From NCBI GenBank assembly GCA_950295325.1, contig OX485807.1:20121666-20185665 (forward strand): DNA of 64,000 bases, in the 5' to 3' direction. Made by a program: the position numbers and the translations under genes. Below, one piece after another: positions 12,640 to 24,800 of the stretch (positions within the stretch are counted from its first letter, which is position 1; each line of letters begins with the position of its first letter). The notes under the pieces are model-generated. The model searched no databases. It saw only the letters and a program-made list of their open reading frames with translations, and was not told the origin of the DNA. This DNA is from Polytrichum commune (Eukaryota > Streptophyta > Polytrichopsida > Polytrichales > Polytrichaceae).

Positions 12640-13540
12640 AATGAAACAAAATTGATTCTAGAGTCTAGGAAGCTGAAAGGCTTATGAGATTAAAGATACA
12701 TCATGGTGGTATCAAACTGGCTAATTCCTCATACTAGCGGAGTGCAATGGCCCTGTGAGAGTAGAGGCTAATATCAACTTGATGGTCTAATTGAAAAAAA
12801 AGACTTGAGAGTCCCTACTGTGAAGACCTCACTGAGGTTAAATAGGTAACAATTTACAATCCCTGAGGAGAGGCCAGACCAAGGTCCATACCGGGAAGGG
12901 CCCACAATGGGACCCGTGGCAACATCATTAAACCTACCACTGAAAGTAAATGAGTGAACTTGAGAGTCCCTGCTACTGCCTTCTCAGACATTGATTGAAA
13001 CTTATCTCTAATGGGGTTATATCGGGGGCACTCCAATACAAAGTGTGTTTCATTTTCAACTACATTATAAGAGAAACAGTGGCATAAACTATTATCTTTA
13101 AAGATAGGAATAGTTGGCCACTGTCCAATTCAATGGAAAATCTATGATTGAAGGTGTGGTAAGCAACATTGATCTTGTATTGTGGTGGTGTCAATGGTTG
13201 CTTCAAGTACGATTCACATTTGTATTTGAGGAAATCTTTGAGGTGTAGGTAATCTAGTTTCTTCCCCAAGAGATGGAAAGAGTTCCACTCTTTTGGCAAG
13301 AAAAGCCTCTTTGTTAAAATTAAAATGTGATATTTAATGTTGTTGGGTTGTCTCCATGATGAGATAGACCCCATGATGCTTTCCACACGGTTGTAGATTT
13401 ATGGCAGGTGTTAGCCCCTTTTTTGGCAAGGTGATGGGAAAGTGAGACTATTGTCGGAAGTCTTATTAATGGGACACCTATATTTGAGTGGTGTATGGCA
13501 AAATTTGCAGTCAAGAACAAACTTTGAAAAGACATGTGCT
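12640..13540 (-). mobile_element. Non-LTR retrotransposon 3' end, degenerate
   Basis: On the minus strand broken frames give 'VAYHTFNHRFSIEL', then after frameshifts 'HFVLECPRYNPIRDKF', preceded by a C-x2-C-like pair. The order matches the C-terminal zinc-knuckle region that follows reverse transcriptase in plant LINE-type elements. At least two frame changes occur near 13060-13130. The 3' part (12640-12830) recurs at 49850-50040, and the coding part recurs on + at 52590-52980. It is a dead remnant. Confidence 0.6.
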
Positions 13541-13676
13541 ATGATGAGATTGAACTATGTGTAAAAAAATGTAGAGATCATTACATTTTTGAAGAAAGAA
13601 AATCTTCACTTTGACCTCGTACAATATTTACATTTCTCTTAAGAAATGATATTGGTTTAGAGTCCAGGAAGTCGAA

Positions 13677-13727
13677 AGGCTAAAAGGCTTATGGGACTAA
13701 AAGGCTTATGGGACTAAAAGGCTTATT
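13677..13727. repeat. Short tandem repeat of about 19 bp
   Basis: Three head-to-tail copies of the unit 'ctaaaaggcttatgggac' lie just upstream (minus-strand sense) of the retrotransposon remnant. Such a local duplication could come from replication slippage. Confidence 0.7.
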
Positions 13728-14140
13728 GACCCACCCACACTCCAACACCAAAAAAGTTCCCCCCCTCCTTCCACTCAAACAAAGTTAACTAAACTCATCA
13801 CTTGTGAGCAAATACAATCAGTCTAGGCCCAATATAGGTCAATGAGTCCACCACTGATGTTGGCACTAGCCCTTGGACAAAGAGACTCTCCATTTATTCT
13901 CACTTCCATAGGAAGTTGCCCATCTCTACCTATTTTATATATATATGGATCTCAACTTCGTTTCTTGAAACTTGAAATGACAATCTTTGTGATCCACAAC
14001 TACCAACTGGATGAGACAATCTCCGTTCCAATCTAACAACCATAATTTTGAGTATTTGGAGTTGGAAGCGGCCCTACCTTATGGGATTACACATCTTGGT
14101 TTTTTTTAAATTTTTTTTTAAATGTAAAAGGATGAAGACT
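13728..14140. other. Intergenic stretch, no gene seen
   Basis: Contains a pyrimidine-rich tract near 13757-13771 and T runs at 14100-14120. No gene or clear element. Confidence 0.45.
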
Positions 14141-14469
14141 AGACTAAATACTGTATTTAGTGTCGTATGGTAATTTTTGTGGCACTTTTCTAAAGACACT
14201 TCTTATGAATAAGGTTACAAATATTGCCACCCCAACGTGCTTTTAGCTCATCTACTTTTGGTACATTATGCATCCTAACTTTTCGGTAGTGAAGTATTGT
14301 CATGGATGAATTGAAACTTGGATGAAAAATCATTTAGTAAGTGACGATAATTACAACTCTATAAAGGAATAAAATTCACAATTATTGAATAGTTTCACAA
14401 CACGGACAGTTTACAATTAAAATTGAGGAAGACAACTAGAATCGGTGACACTAAATACAACATTTACTG
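14141..14469 (+). mobile_element. CACTA-ended MITE, long form
   Basis: The left tip is a short palindrome (CTAAATACTGTATTTAGTG). The right tip reads GACACTAAATACAACATTTA. Related copies are at 43909-44215 (same orientation) and 42727-43048 (inverted), sharing interior blocks such as 'gacacttcttatgaata' and 'attgtcatggatga'. It is non-coding and about 330 bp. Confidence 0.6.
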
Positions 14470-14522
14470 TCGCTTGATGCGGCTTGGCGATTAATTACAG
14501 TCAGTCTAGAGTCCATCTCCAA

Positions 14523-15020
14523 GGGCCACTTCACACATGAGACTGAGAGCCCGCGACCATCTCACTTCAAACACTCTCATTGGTGGAAAAGGCGGAGCTG
14601 GTCCAAGTTCATTTCACATTATGCTCGAGGGACCAACATAGTAAGTGAATGCAAGATGGATGTAAAGTCTACATGGATTCCTACATGGCATCAAATGGAT
14701 CATGCTTCATGGTCACTCAAATTATTTTCAAAAACCACCTCTTGGAAGTAGGCCTAAGACAAAACCAGGAGACCATGGCACTCCGAACGCTCACAACTGT
14801 TGATTTCTTCTATTTTATCATGTGTGAGGACCCGCGTGAATAGAAATTCATTGAAATAGCATTTGGTTGAGAGCCCAGTCACATATGACTCACAGTACAC
14901 TTGAGAATCCATGACCACACTACATGATTTTGAAGGTGTGTTGGGACGGCCTTTGGACACTTTCTTTTGGGCTCTCACAATTTCAAGATCACAGCTCTTG
15001 ACTCGTGTGTGAAGTGACCC
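14523..15020 (+). mobile_element. Tourist-like MITE, full copy 1 (498 bp)
   Basis: Terminal inverted repeats: the left end reads GGGCCACTTCACACATGAG and the right end is GGGTCACTTCACACACGAG on the opposite strand. Flanks are CAA on the left and TAA on the right, a decayed 3-bp duplication. A copy of almost identical length lies inverted at 41389-41887 with a perfect TTA duplication. A 3-bp TWA target and a GGG tip fit PIF/Harbinger-derived Tourist MITEs. The 64-codon frame on + inside it recurs on - in the other copy and is a property of the repeat, not a gene. Confidence 0.8.
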
Positions 15021-16700
15021 TAACTAGTAACGAACGGGTGGCATTAACCCCCCCTCGAACAAAGAATCTCTCCATATATATATATACATACATACATACA
15101 AATGATGCATTAAAAAAAAAAAATTTGTACACTTGCCAAGTTAATAGGAGGAGCATGCATGTTATTAAGAAGTTAGCGATAGCAAGGAACACTAGCTTGA
15201 AGCGGCTCACCAGCTTCGCTTTAAAGTGCCTCATGTGCAGGTGGTACAATTGACATGCCCTGGAGGAGCTCGGAGTATTAGTGGAAGTAGTAGTAGTAGT
15301 ACTTGAGATCGGATCCGCACATAATAAATCGCTCATTCAACAGCACCTCTATCTGCTCAGCTCGACCTCGGCCTCTCCTTTGTGAGCTCGTGGCATGGGG
15401 CTTAGATGGATCAAGGCCCTTTTACAATCACCAATGTCAAATTATGTTCGTTTTTTCAGGGTTTTTGTTGTTGTGTTGTTTTTTTGTTTTGTTTTGTTGA
15501 GACAAGAAAATCTTTTATTTTTATTTTTAATAGTTTGGGCGATCACAAAGTGGTTGATTTTCAGGTCAAAGGGTCAAACCATCAAATGTTCGAATCTTTG
15601 ATGGGGTTCATCACTTTCATAAGATGTTTAAGTTAGGTTACGATGCATCTTTTGATCGTTGGGATTGAGCAAACGATCTTATTTTGTAGATTCTATGTCA
15701 ATTGAGAAACTTGAAATTTGAGTGTCTCAAATGTAAACCAAGTTTTAGGGGTGCTTCAATCATGTGCCTCTTGTAACTTTCTCCTTTGAATCTTCTTTAC
15801 CTACTAATGAATACATACCGTCTCTATCATAAATGAAAATTTGGATGATCTTCTATGTTTATAATATTTTTATGTTTATGTTTATCTTTTTTTACATGAT
15901 AAAACACATAACTAATCCAAATACGGTCCAATCATTATTGAAGTTTTGATTATAGTTTCAATATACATTTACCTACTAATGTAGGATTTTACCGTAGAAT
16001 ATGCGCTCCTTCAAATATAGAAAAAATCACTCATATCATGTAGTGCTTTGACTTTTTGATAATAGACCCACACATTTAAGGGTGGATATCCGAAGTCCGA
16101 TCAAACGTAGCAAGAACGGATCTGCCTAAAAACCCCCATCGAGCGTGGCTCGGAGGCTAGGTTCGGGAGGGGGTGGCAGGGTTGGGGTAAAACTTGCCCC
16201 CTATTTTTTTAATTGGGTGGGGCCTTACTTAATCTCATAGGGGGCTTCCTAGAGTAATTTGGGGCCGCAGGACCCAAATTTAGCAAAAAAAAAACCAAAC
16301 AAATTCCCCAAGGGGCCAAAATGGAGAGGGCCAGAAAAATGAACCGAACCTGGACTCCGAGCCTGACAGCTGCAACGCTCGTCGGGGGTATTTAGGGAGC
16401 CCCAGCAAGAACACCGTGCTTGGAAATCCGCATTTGTCTTGCATTTTTCTTGCATTTTTCTGCCGTTTGATTTATCACAGTCAGTCATGGAGTCCCACAA
16501 TGTTGCTTGTCGATGGACCTTCTGAAAACTTCACAGTTTCTGATCAAACAAAACGTCGTTAAGCTCTCGGTGATAAACATTCGAAGGAAGGAATGGATCG
16601 TTGCGGAGGTAGATGAAGCTCACAAAGAATCTTCGGCAGCGGCTTCTTGAGTTATCCATTGATTGAATCGGAGATTTGATTGTTTTGCATACAATGCTTT
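15021..16700. other. Intergenic stretch, no gene
   Basis: Simple tracts include TA/CATA at 15075-15100, A run at 15112-15122 and AGT triplets at 15277-15300. A GC-richer block at 16100-16500 has a purine/pyrimidine-skewed look and overlapping frames but no domain. Confidence 0.45.
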
Positions 16701-17830
16701 TCATGTTCAGTAAGTTTTAACTGCGTGTTTGGAGTCAGTGTGGAGGTTTGAACGAAGAAACTTTTTTATCAGCTCGTTGATGTTCAAACTCATTTTGGCA
16801 GGCCAAGAGATATCGCGATCACTTTGACCATCTTGAAAGGATTGATATGCAATGTTCGTTGTTCAAACCTCCACACCGACTCTAAACATGCACCAAAATC
16901 TTACCAAGCATAAGAAGTTTTGTATGCGACACAAATGACTCCCAACCAAAACTCCGGTTGAATTAAAGTATATTTACTTCATTGCATGAAGCTAAGCTAA
17001 ACAAGCATAGGGACTTAAAACATGTCCCGATGTGAATAGAGTTCTCATGTCATGTCAAAGCACTGCACCTCCAAACATGTTGGGCAAGCGGGCATTCGCT
17101 AATAAACAAAGGAACAAAGATGCAACCGCAGTCAAGCCATAATGTGGACTCCATGTATCTACCTCGTGCGAAACCCAAGCATCATACCACATGAATGCTG
17201 CTTGTGCTACATCACCATACCATGTTGTGGAGAGAATATCAATAAGAGCGTAGCTCCCCACTTCACACTAATCGGCCGTTTCAGCTCCCAAATGGGCATG
17301 AGCCATGACCCACGATCCTAATTATTTGGGAGGGTCTATGTACTCGGGGTGGCAACTATTTGTAGCACTTGCAAGGGTCGTTGTCTTTAGAATTTGGTTT
17401 GGAACTGCTAGCCATTGCCAAGAAGCAATTTTGGAGTCTTTTTTGGATTATGAGCAAATTTAAGCTTGTAAAATTCTAAAAGAACTTATTTTCTTAGAAG
17501 TGCAATTGAGTACTTAAGGGGATGCTTATTCTCCCAAGGAAGCCAACGCTTTTATCCATCAACCTATATAATCTAAGGGATTTGGATGGTGACTCCTATT
17601 GTAGACAATTTGCTTTAATTTAGCTCAAACAAAATGACATTCAAAGTTACTACAAACCTTTTATAATTCATACACAAATTGTAACGATGGAACGTGATTC
17701 CTCTCAATGCCTTTTTCCAATCATGTTGGGAAATAACAAAACATCAAATTATGAAAAGTATTAGAACGACATTGGTTTAAAGGGGGGGGGGGGTGTTGCC
17801 ACCCCAGGGGGGTTTGATTGTTTAAATCAA
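16701..17830 (+). repeat. Dispersed repeat block, intact relative of the one in receptor intron 26
   Basis: Blocks at 16712-16810, 17345-17420 and 17670-17815 recur in the same order and orientation at 30895-31005, 31185-31245 and 31425-31540 plus 32089-32112. This copy carries no MITE at TAA 17778-17780, whereas the other copy does. No coding capacity is visible and the class is unknown. Confidence 0.65.
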
Positions 17831-20726
17831 AAGATAATCTTCATTTTGACCTCTTGTAACTTTTGAATCTCAACCTTGATCCTTAAAATTGTTTTGACAA
17901 TCTAGAAGATGTTCAATTAATGATAACCGGATGAAATAATTCCGATTTGGTTCAAGGGCCAAAATTATATGTGGAGTTGGAAGTGTGCACAATAGATTAT
18001 ACAACCACATACTTAAGAACATCTCCAAATACCTTGCCATTGCAAATGCCAAGGTGGAAGGGTCCTTTGTGAATAAGTGAGAAGTAGGGGAGCGAGATTA
18101 CCATTGCGACCCCGCCATTGTAGAGGGGATAGGTCCCTAGTAAAATTGAAAGAACCTAAGTGTATCATGTTTTTCGTGTGATGGAGTATTATAGAAATAA
18201 CAAGTTATGATCTTAGAGTTGAACTTAGCTAATTATGATGACCCTGGGAACATAATTTAGTCAAAAATAGGGAGTGCTCCATAAAGATCTTGTGCGAGAT
18301 TTCAAGAATATGTAGGTGCTTTATCATCGGAAGATGGCCACTTACCTTAGGTTATGCTTAGTTGTGAAAACTTCTAATGCTAATGAAGGCAAATTACAAC
18401 CTTATGATTAGATTTTGAAGAGCATATTATGAAAGTATACAAGAAATCCAATCCAATGATATCTTATTTGTCAAAAATGGAAGAGTATAATATGTTGAGC
18501 ATTGGTTAGAAGTGGAAAATAAAAATAATCATAACACGGGGTTGTGCATATAGGGGCTGCAAGAATTTCAATCATAGTTCATAATCATAATTTTTTTATC
18601 ATTTAATATATTTCATTTATTTATGACAATGGATAAGTAAACTGTAAGAAAAACTGGAGAGCATGTGAACTCGTTATAGAGGTAGGTGACATCATACAAA
18701 AAACTTTCAAATCATAATTATTAATGTAATGTACCAATTTCACTTCTTACATACCTCTTATTAATAGAGTGAAGCTCCCTTATCATAAATGCATAAGCAG
18801 GGTTGAACCTTGATTATTATTTGCACACCCTTGCATATTCTTAGGAGTTGCCGCTAGAGACGTGTCATCCTCTCCTAGGATTAAGGGACTCGAGGTTGTC
18901 AAGGCCCTTTGACCAATGAAATTTAGCACGAAGAACATGCGGTGGTGGTATTAAAACTTGTTACTCCTCCTTACATCAGAGTTATAAATCTAAGGGTAAA
19001 ACCACATCATGATGTAGTATCGTAAATTAAGCACAAAGGCAAAGGGGTGCTAGATTGCGTTCTTAGTGTAGATAGGAGTAGTCCCTCTATATGTTTTGGA
19101 CGCAATTATCTTATATGCATACTTCAAGTTGTGGGTCTCGTGATTAAAAAAAACTATTATTAATACACATTATACTCAAGGTTTTATATAGGTATAGTTA
19201 AAGCTACATTTCTCTCCAATCAAAGATTTCGAGGTAAAGTTGCTTGATTCCCTTATAGAGGACTTGAAACTCTCCCCACTATAAGTTGCATATTTGAAGG
19301 GGCGGAAGAGTTTAGAGGGGAGAGAGCAATTTTGAGTTGGTTACAATGAGAACGCACGGGGCGCCTGCTTTGGTATGATTCACCTCTAAATGGATGGTAT
19401 AGTTTTACAGGTGCCTGTAATGGAAACATGCCATCTTGCTGCAAGTAATAACTTGGGGTGAAGATGCACTAACATAGGCATGCACCAAAAAGACACATGC
19501 CAAAAAAAATGGGGACAACGTGCTCAAATTACGCTGACAACTCTTGGCTCAATGATCAACATATTTGGATGGTGGGGGGAGGGGACCTATACGACCAGTT
19601 AACGAGCACAGGAACACCCTTTGATAATAAATGAGAAATGCATGAATCACGATTCATATAAGCTCCGAAAGTTATGAAGCAAATGGCTACTCGCACGATC
19701 TAGATTCGCTAATCATCTCACACAAATTCCGTGTCTCATTGTTTCATATGGCACGAGAAGTGGGCGGAGAGAGAGAGAGGTGTCCGAAGAACACACGTTC
19801 ATAAGCACCCGCCCGCCCACCCATTACCTTCCCTTACCTCACCTCACCTCACCTAAGAAACACCCATCGCACTCCTCTCCAGCCATGAGCGTCCGATTCC
19901 CGCGAGATTTGATGCGCGCAGGTGCCATGACGCCCAGATTTGGGAGTTGATGAATTTGATAGTCTACTCCTGTGTGGCAGGCAGGGCACCTCACCTCGAT
20001 TCAGGGAGTAATTAAGTAATAAGCTTGAGCGAGCGAGCAAGCAACAACTTCTAACTACTAGCTAGCTAGCCTGACCTGAGGAAACTTAAGGCAGGAATGT
20101 ATATATACGACACCTATAATGTGCAATGAAGTTGTCTTTGCGACTCGGTGGGTTGCCTCGTAACCCATGCAAATTGTCAAGTTGGGTCGAATTCAAATCA
20201 CCAAAAACTTACAACTTTATCCACATAGCAATCGCAGCTAAGAAAAGAAAAACACAGTTCTGTAAAAAAAATTTATCTGACTGTAGTCTGTGATAATGAA
20301 TACTCCAAATAGTGTGGAACGTTAACAAACGAGCATCAGGACAACCTTATTGCACATATCAGTGTACGCTAGACTAGACTATACTACACTACACTACACT
20401 ACACTATATACACTTCTGACTGCAGGCTGTTTGACTAGGTAGCTGGCTCCTCCTCTTCTGGAGCTGGTACTATCTCATTAGCTCCATACTTAACACCTTG
20501 CATAGACTTCAGCTGCAGTAACTTACCTTCCCCCTAGATATAGCTAGCGCCTGCTATGATCTATCTCATCTCTGCGCCTTACTAACTTCCTTCCTTACTC
20601 TCTCTCTTACACCCTGTGATTCTGCAGTCTCCTTTCTTACACTGCATGTTGTCATAACACTAGTACTCATTGCATCTGCCTCTGTATCTGTATCAGCAGC
20701 AGCAGCCCTGCAGGCTAGGAGATAGG
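17831..20726. other. Intergenic stretch upstream of the receptor gene
   Basis: AT-rich up to 19.7 kb with no gene. From 19.75 kb composition changes: GA repeats at 19769-19779, CCTCAC repeats at 19837-19855 and CTACA repeats near 20381-20404, as often seen in plant promoter-proximal DNA. Short frames at 19253-20040 show no domain. Confidence 0.45.
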
Positions 20727-20985
20727 GGATTATCGTATTATATGAGCGCACCTCTCATTCATCCAGCGTGAAAAAGCCCTGCAATACAATAGTATGCATC
20801 GTGGAGGCTAGATTTTTTTCACCGAATTTAGTTTTGGAGTTCACGACCCCGACTTACTGTAGGCTACTCGAAGTCATTTGAGAGGAATATTTGGGCAACA
20901 AACTTATAGGGCAGGTGGGAGGGGGGGGGGTCGAGTCTTTATATCGGGTGGATGAGAGGTACGCTTGTATACGATAATTCCCTCT
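20727..20985. mobile_element. MITE upstream of the receptor gene
   Basis: Inverted ends of about 38 bp: the left end is GGGATTATCGTATTATATG then GCGCACCTCTCATTCATCC; the right end, reversed, is GGGAATTATCGTATACAAG then CGTACCTCTCATCCACCC. A related left half occurs at 5965-6125. The element sits 0.9 kb before the receptor start codon, so it may supply or disturb promoter sites. Confidence 0.65.
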
Positions 20986-21853
20986 CTCCTGCAGGCCAGG
21001 CTAGGCTTGCCTTGGGCAGACAGGCTAGTTGCAGGAGGGAGATTGATATATAATATAAAAATAGCTGGGGTACTTACTCACAGCAGCAGCTTGTAAGGAA
21101 GGTAATATGTATATGTGAAAGCTACACTTGCGTCTGACTCAGGCCGATCCTCCCACCTTAACTTCAACTTACATCCGATGGATACTTGAAGGCTAGGCTG
21201 CTGCGGTTGCTGTTGCTGTTGTCAGATCACCCTCACAGCACCACAGCCAGAGCTGATGAGCAGCACAACTGTTGTTGCAGCAGCTCAGCTCAGCTCAGCT
21301 CAGCTCAGCTAGCCTCGAGCCTCGAGTCTCGAGTCTCGACTCTCTCCTTGCCTTGCCTTGCGTTGCCTTGCGTTGCCTTCAATTGCCTTGCATTGGGAGC
21401 TTTTTTCTCTAGTTTTGGAGCCTTAATTCCACTCTACCGAGTCGTAACTTAGCAACAGCCGCAGCTAGCAGCAACAACAAGTGGCAGGAACTCTGGGTCG
21501 GTGGTGGTCAAGTTGTAGGCAGGCTGGCTGGCTAACCATGCATGGTGCAGGCAGGGTGACATGCTGCTGATTGTTATATGTTGTCGGTCAATGTGTAGCT
21601 CATGACCTCGATCGATCTGCATCGGTGTCCTCGGGGGCATTGCAAGTTGTAGTAGTTAGTAGTAGCTCAAGGGAGCAGAGAGAGACAGACAGGCAGAGAG
21701 AGAGAGAGGGAAGCTGTTTGCTTGCTTTCTTGCTGAGACAAGGAGAGGAGAGTTGAAGAAGTTTGAGGTGAGAGTGAGAAAGGCGAGAGAGAGGGACAGG
21801 ATCCTGAGGAACCTTAAGCCAACAAGAAGAAGAGGAAGAAGAGGAGAAGAAAG
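20986..21853 (+). promoter_or_regulatory. Promoter and 5' leader region of the ERECTA-like gene
   Basis: A TATA-like stretch (ATATATAATATAAAAATAG) lies at about 21046-21065. Downstream are (CAGCT)n at 21281-21310, CTCGAGT repeats at 21311-21340 and TTGCC/TTGCG repeats at 21346-21390. The last 170 bp before the ATG are purine-rich (GAGA and GAAGAAGAG runs), a common property of plant 5' leaders. The transcription start cannot be placed from sequence alone. Confidence 0.45.
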
Positions 21854-24800
21854 ATGACAAGGTTACCATCAGCATTTGTTATGTCTGCAGGTGTATTGCT
21901 GTGGGTGGCTCTTCTTGTGTCGTGGAGCTCAACAAACTTAGCCATATCCCTACCAGACGAGGGTAAGTGGCAGTACTACTTGAGAGAGAGAGGGAAAAAG
22001 AAAGAGAGAGAAAGAGGACGAAAGCATGTAAACAACCACATTTGTAAGTATGTTAATATTCTTGAGGAGGAGCTGCAATAATTTTGTCCTCCACTGAACT
22101 CCAGCAGGAAAAAGAGAAACTTGGTGTGAGTGAGTGAGTGAGTGAGAGCGAGTCTGCTCAAGCATATTGTCTTCGGAAACGATGAGGTCGAGTGTTGATG
22201 TTGCTACTGGTATGATATCAACGGTGAAAACTTTGGTCCCACGTGCTAATATTTAAATTATGTCATCAACGTCCAATAATCCTCTCGGGAGCGCTACGAA
22301 AGGCAGGAAGCAATTTGTATATGATCATACAAACAACAATGCATTTCCATGGGTGTCCCCTCATTTAATACAGACACAAAGACAGACAGACAGACAGCGC
22401 CTATGCTGTTATATTAACCGTGTGTTTAATCGAGGGTGGGAAGGAAAGGGAAGGAAAGGAGTCACAAGTATTTGAAAACTTGGGGCCCGCCATGGCCGAC
22501 TTATTGAATAGGTTATATTTCACATTACAGGGCCTCGTGGATACCTCAGCATTTAAATGTAACATCAACTGCAAAACTTAAGCAGAATATGCTAAGTCTG
22601 CTCCTCGTCTCATTTCTACCACAAAACCATCAACCCACCAGCCAGTTCTTTGAGTGACATTACTCTCCCTGGAATACATTTTCAGCCTCAGACATGAGAG
22701 GCATTGTGTATCTTGAAGACACTGGAGCTGTGGTTGAAAGTTTACAAGAATGCAGGCTGCACTTGAAAGTTTACAAGAATTGAGGCACTTGTGAGGCAAT
22801 ATTGTTCATTGAGCACTCTTGACATTTCATCACTGAAAAGTTTGGGGCCTTCATTGCTGGTTTCGACAGCATTGGACTAGCCCAGCTCTTGCTTAGTTGT
22901 ACACAGAAATCACTTATTAGTTGTTGCGGTAACAGCATGATCAGCATTGGCGTTTGGAGTAATAAGGGCTAGCATCTTTCTGGGAACAGTTTGGGAAGGG
23001 AAAGTAAACATTTTATGTATGTCGGCACCGCATTCTTTGTTTCTCGTACAAGTGTAGTATTTGGAGTGGTATAAGTGTTGGTCCTAGGTGGTTGAGGTAT
23101 AAGCCTGCTTCTTCCCTCACTGTGGGCGGCTGTCCATCTGGACATATATATCTATTGTTGTTGCAGTGCATACTCTGGTGGACTTGAAAAATGCGTTCCT
23201 GAATGGGGAGCATGAGCTCCAAGATTGGGATGCGGGGAGCCAGTCTCCATGTGCTTGGAAGGGTGTGACTTGCAACAATGTCACATTTGAAGTCATAGCC
23301 CTGTAAGTTTTCAACTACCGCAACACTGACATACTCATAGCCTTGTAAGTTTTCAGCAAGAACAAACATTGAAGCGATAGCTTCGTAAGTTTTTAACAAC
23401 CACGACATTGAAGTGATAGCCTTTTCAGTTTTGAACAAGAACAACAAACCATCTAGTGTATAAAGGCTTTGTCTGCCGGTGCTATGTGGAAAGGTATGGG
23501 AAAATGGGTTGAAGGACCTGTTCTGATCATGTGGGCCCGCTTGATTTTCAGGAATTTATCGCAGCTAGCTCTCGGAGGGGCGATTTCTCCATCGATAGGA
23601 CTATTGCGCAGCCTCCAATCATTGTAAGGATCTGTTAATCCCACCATACCATTCCGAGCTATGTATTTATTCTCCATCCACTTAGTCAAATGCAGTATAA
23701 CAGGCATTTCTTTCTGCTGAGAACATTGCAAGTCTGTCTAAAATTGCTCACCATAACTTCAGGGTGCCGCAGTGAAAAGAAAAGAATCTATTATATTCCA
23801 TCAGCTTGTGGCCATGGCTCGAAGAAAATGATAATGTTTCCTGAATATTTACTTTTCTTTCTGGCAGGGACCTGAGCGAGAACAACATATCTGGACAAAT
23901 ACCAACAGAACTATGTAACTGCACGAGCCTGATAGTACTGTAAGCTACTTCTTTGGCACAAAGATAATTACATTCAGTAGACCTCGTGTTTGGAGAGAGG
24001 GGTTTGGATTCGACCTGAAACTTGAAAATGGCTATCTCCACATAGTGAGACCAATTTTTCCTTAACATTATGTGACCAAAAATATGGCAGAGAAGGAGGG
24101 AGCCAGTTTCCCAGTAGCAGCTTGAATATTGAAACTTGAAGATTTCTTTAAATTTAACTTATAATCTATTCTGCACAGAACCTCCTCCTGAGGCTTGAAG
24201 CTTAGAGGCATACTCACCAAATCTGGTTTGGTTGTGCTTTTAACTGTTTGCAGAGACCTGTCTTGGAATGACCTCACAGGCGAGATTCCATATCTCTTTT
24301 CACAGCTACAACTTCTAGAGACTTTGTAAGCAGCTATTATCCTCTGGTTATCCTATTACCATCCTTTACATCTGAGGTTTGGGTTGACCTCTTGCATTAA
24401 ATTTTAGATTGGTCTGTGCTTGATGTGTGTGTTTCGCGGTTTGGATCAAAAGGTGACATGATAGTGGAACTTGCTTTGCAGGAATCTGAGGTCAAACAGT
24501 TTGTCGGGACCCATCCCAACGTCATTTGCAAGTCTTGCAAGCTTGAAACATTTGTAAGCAGCCCAGCTCCTTTTGAGATCAGCTCTTATTTTATTGGCGC
24601 ACAGTACTTACCATGTGGTGATCATATTTGCAATGATATATAAATATGCTCGGGTTAGAACTTACGACCTTGTTTTCCTCACAATGCAATTTTGGTACTG
24701 TTACCGTATTAATGCAGAGTTTTTCGCCATTTTCAGAGACATGCAGTACAACTATCTGTCAGGTCCTATACCGCCATTAATCTACTGGAGTGAGACAGTT

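Noticed and set aside
14649-14843. 64-codon frame also present at 41566-41760 on the other strand
   Set aside because: Both lie at the same place in the two Tourist-like MITE copies; conservation comes from the repeat, not from a protein.
1-20700. An LTR retrotransposon
   Set aside because: I looked for paired TG...CA long repeats, primer-binding sites and gag/pol frames and saw none; only non-LTR tail remnants and DNA elements are present.
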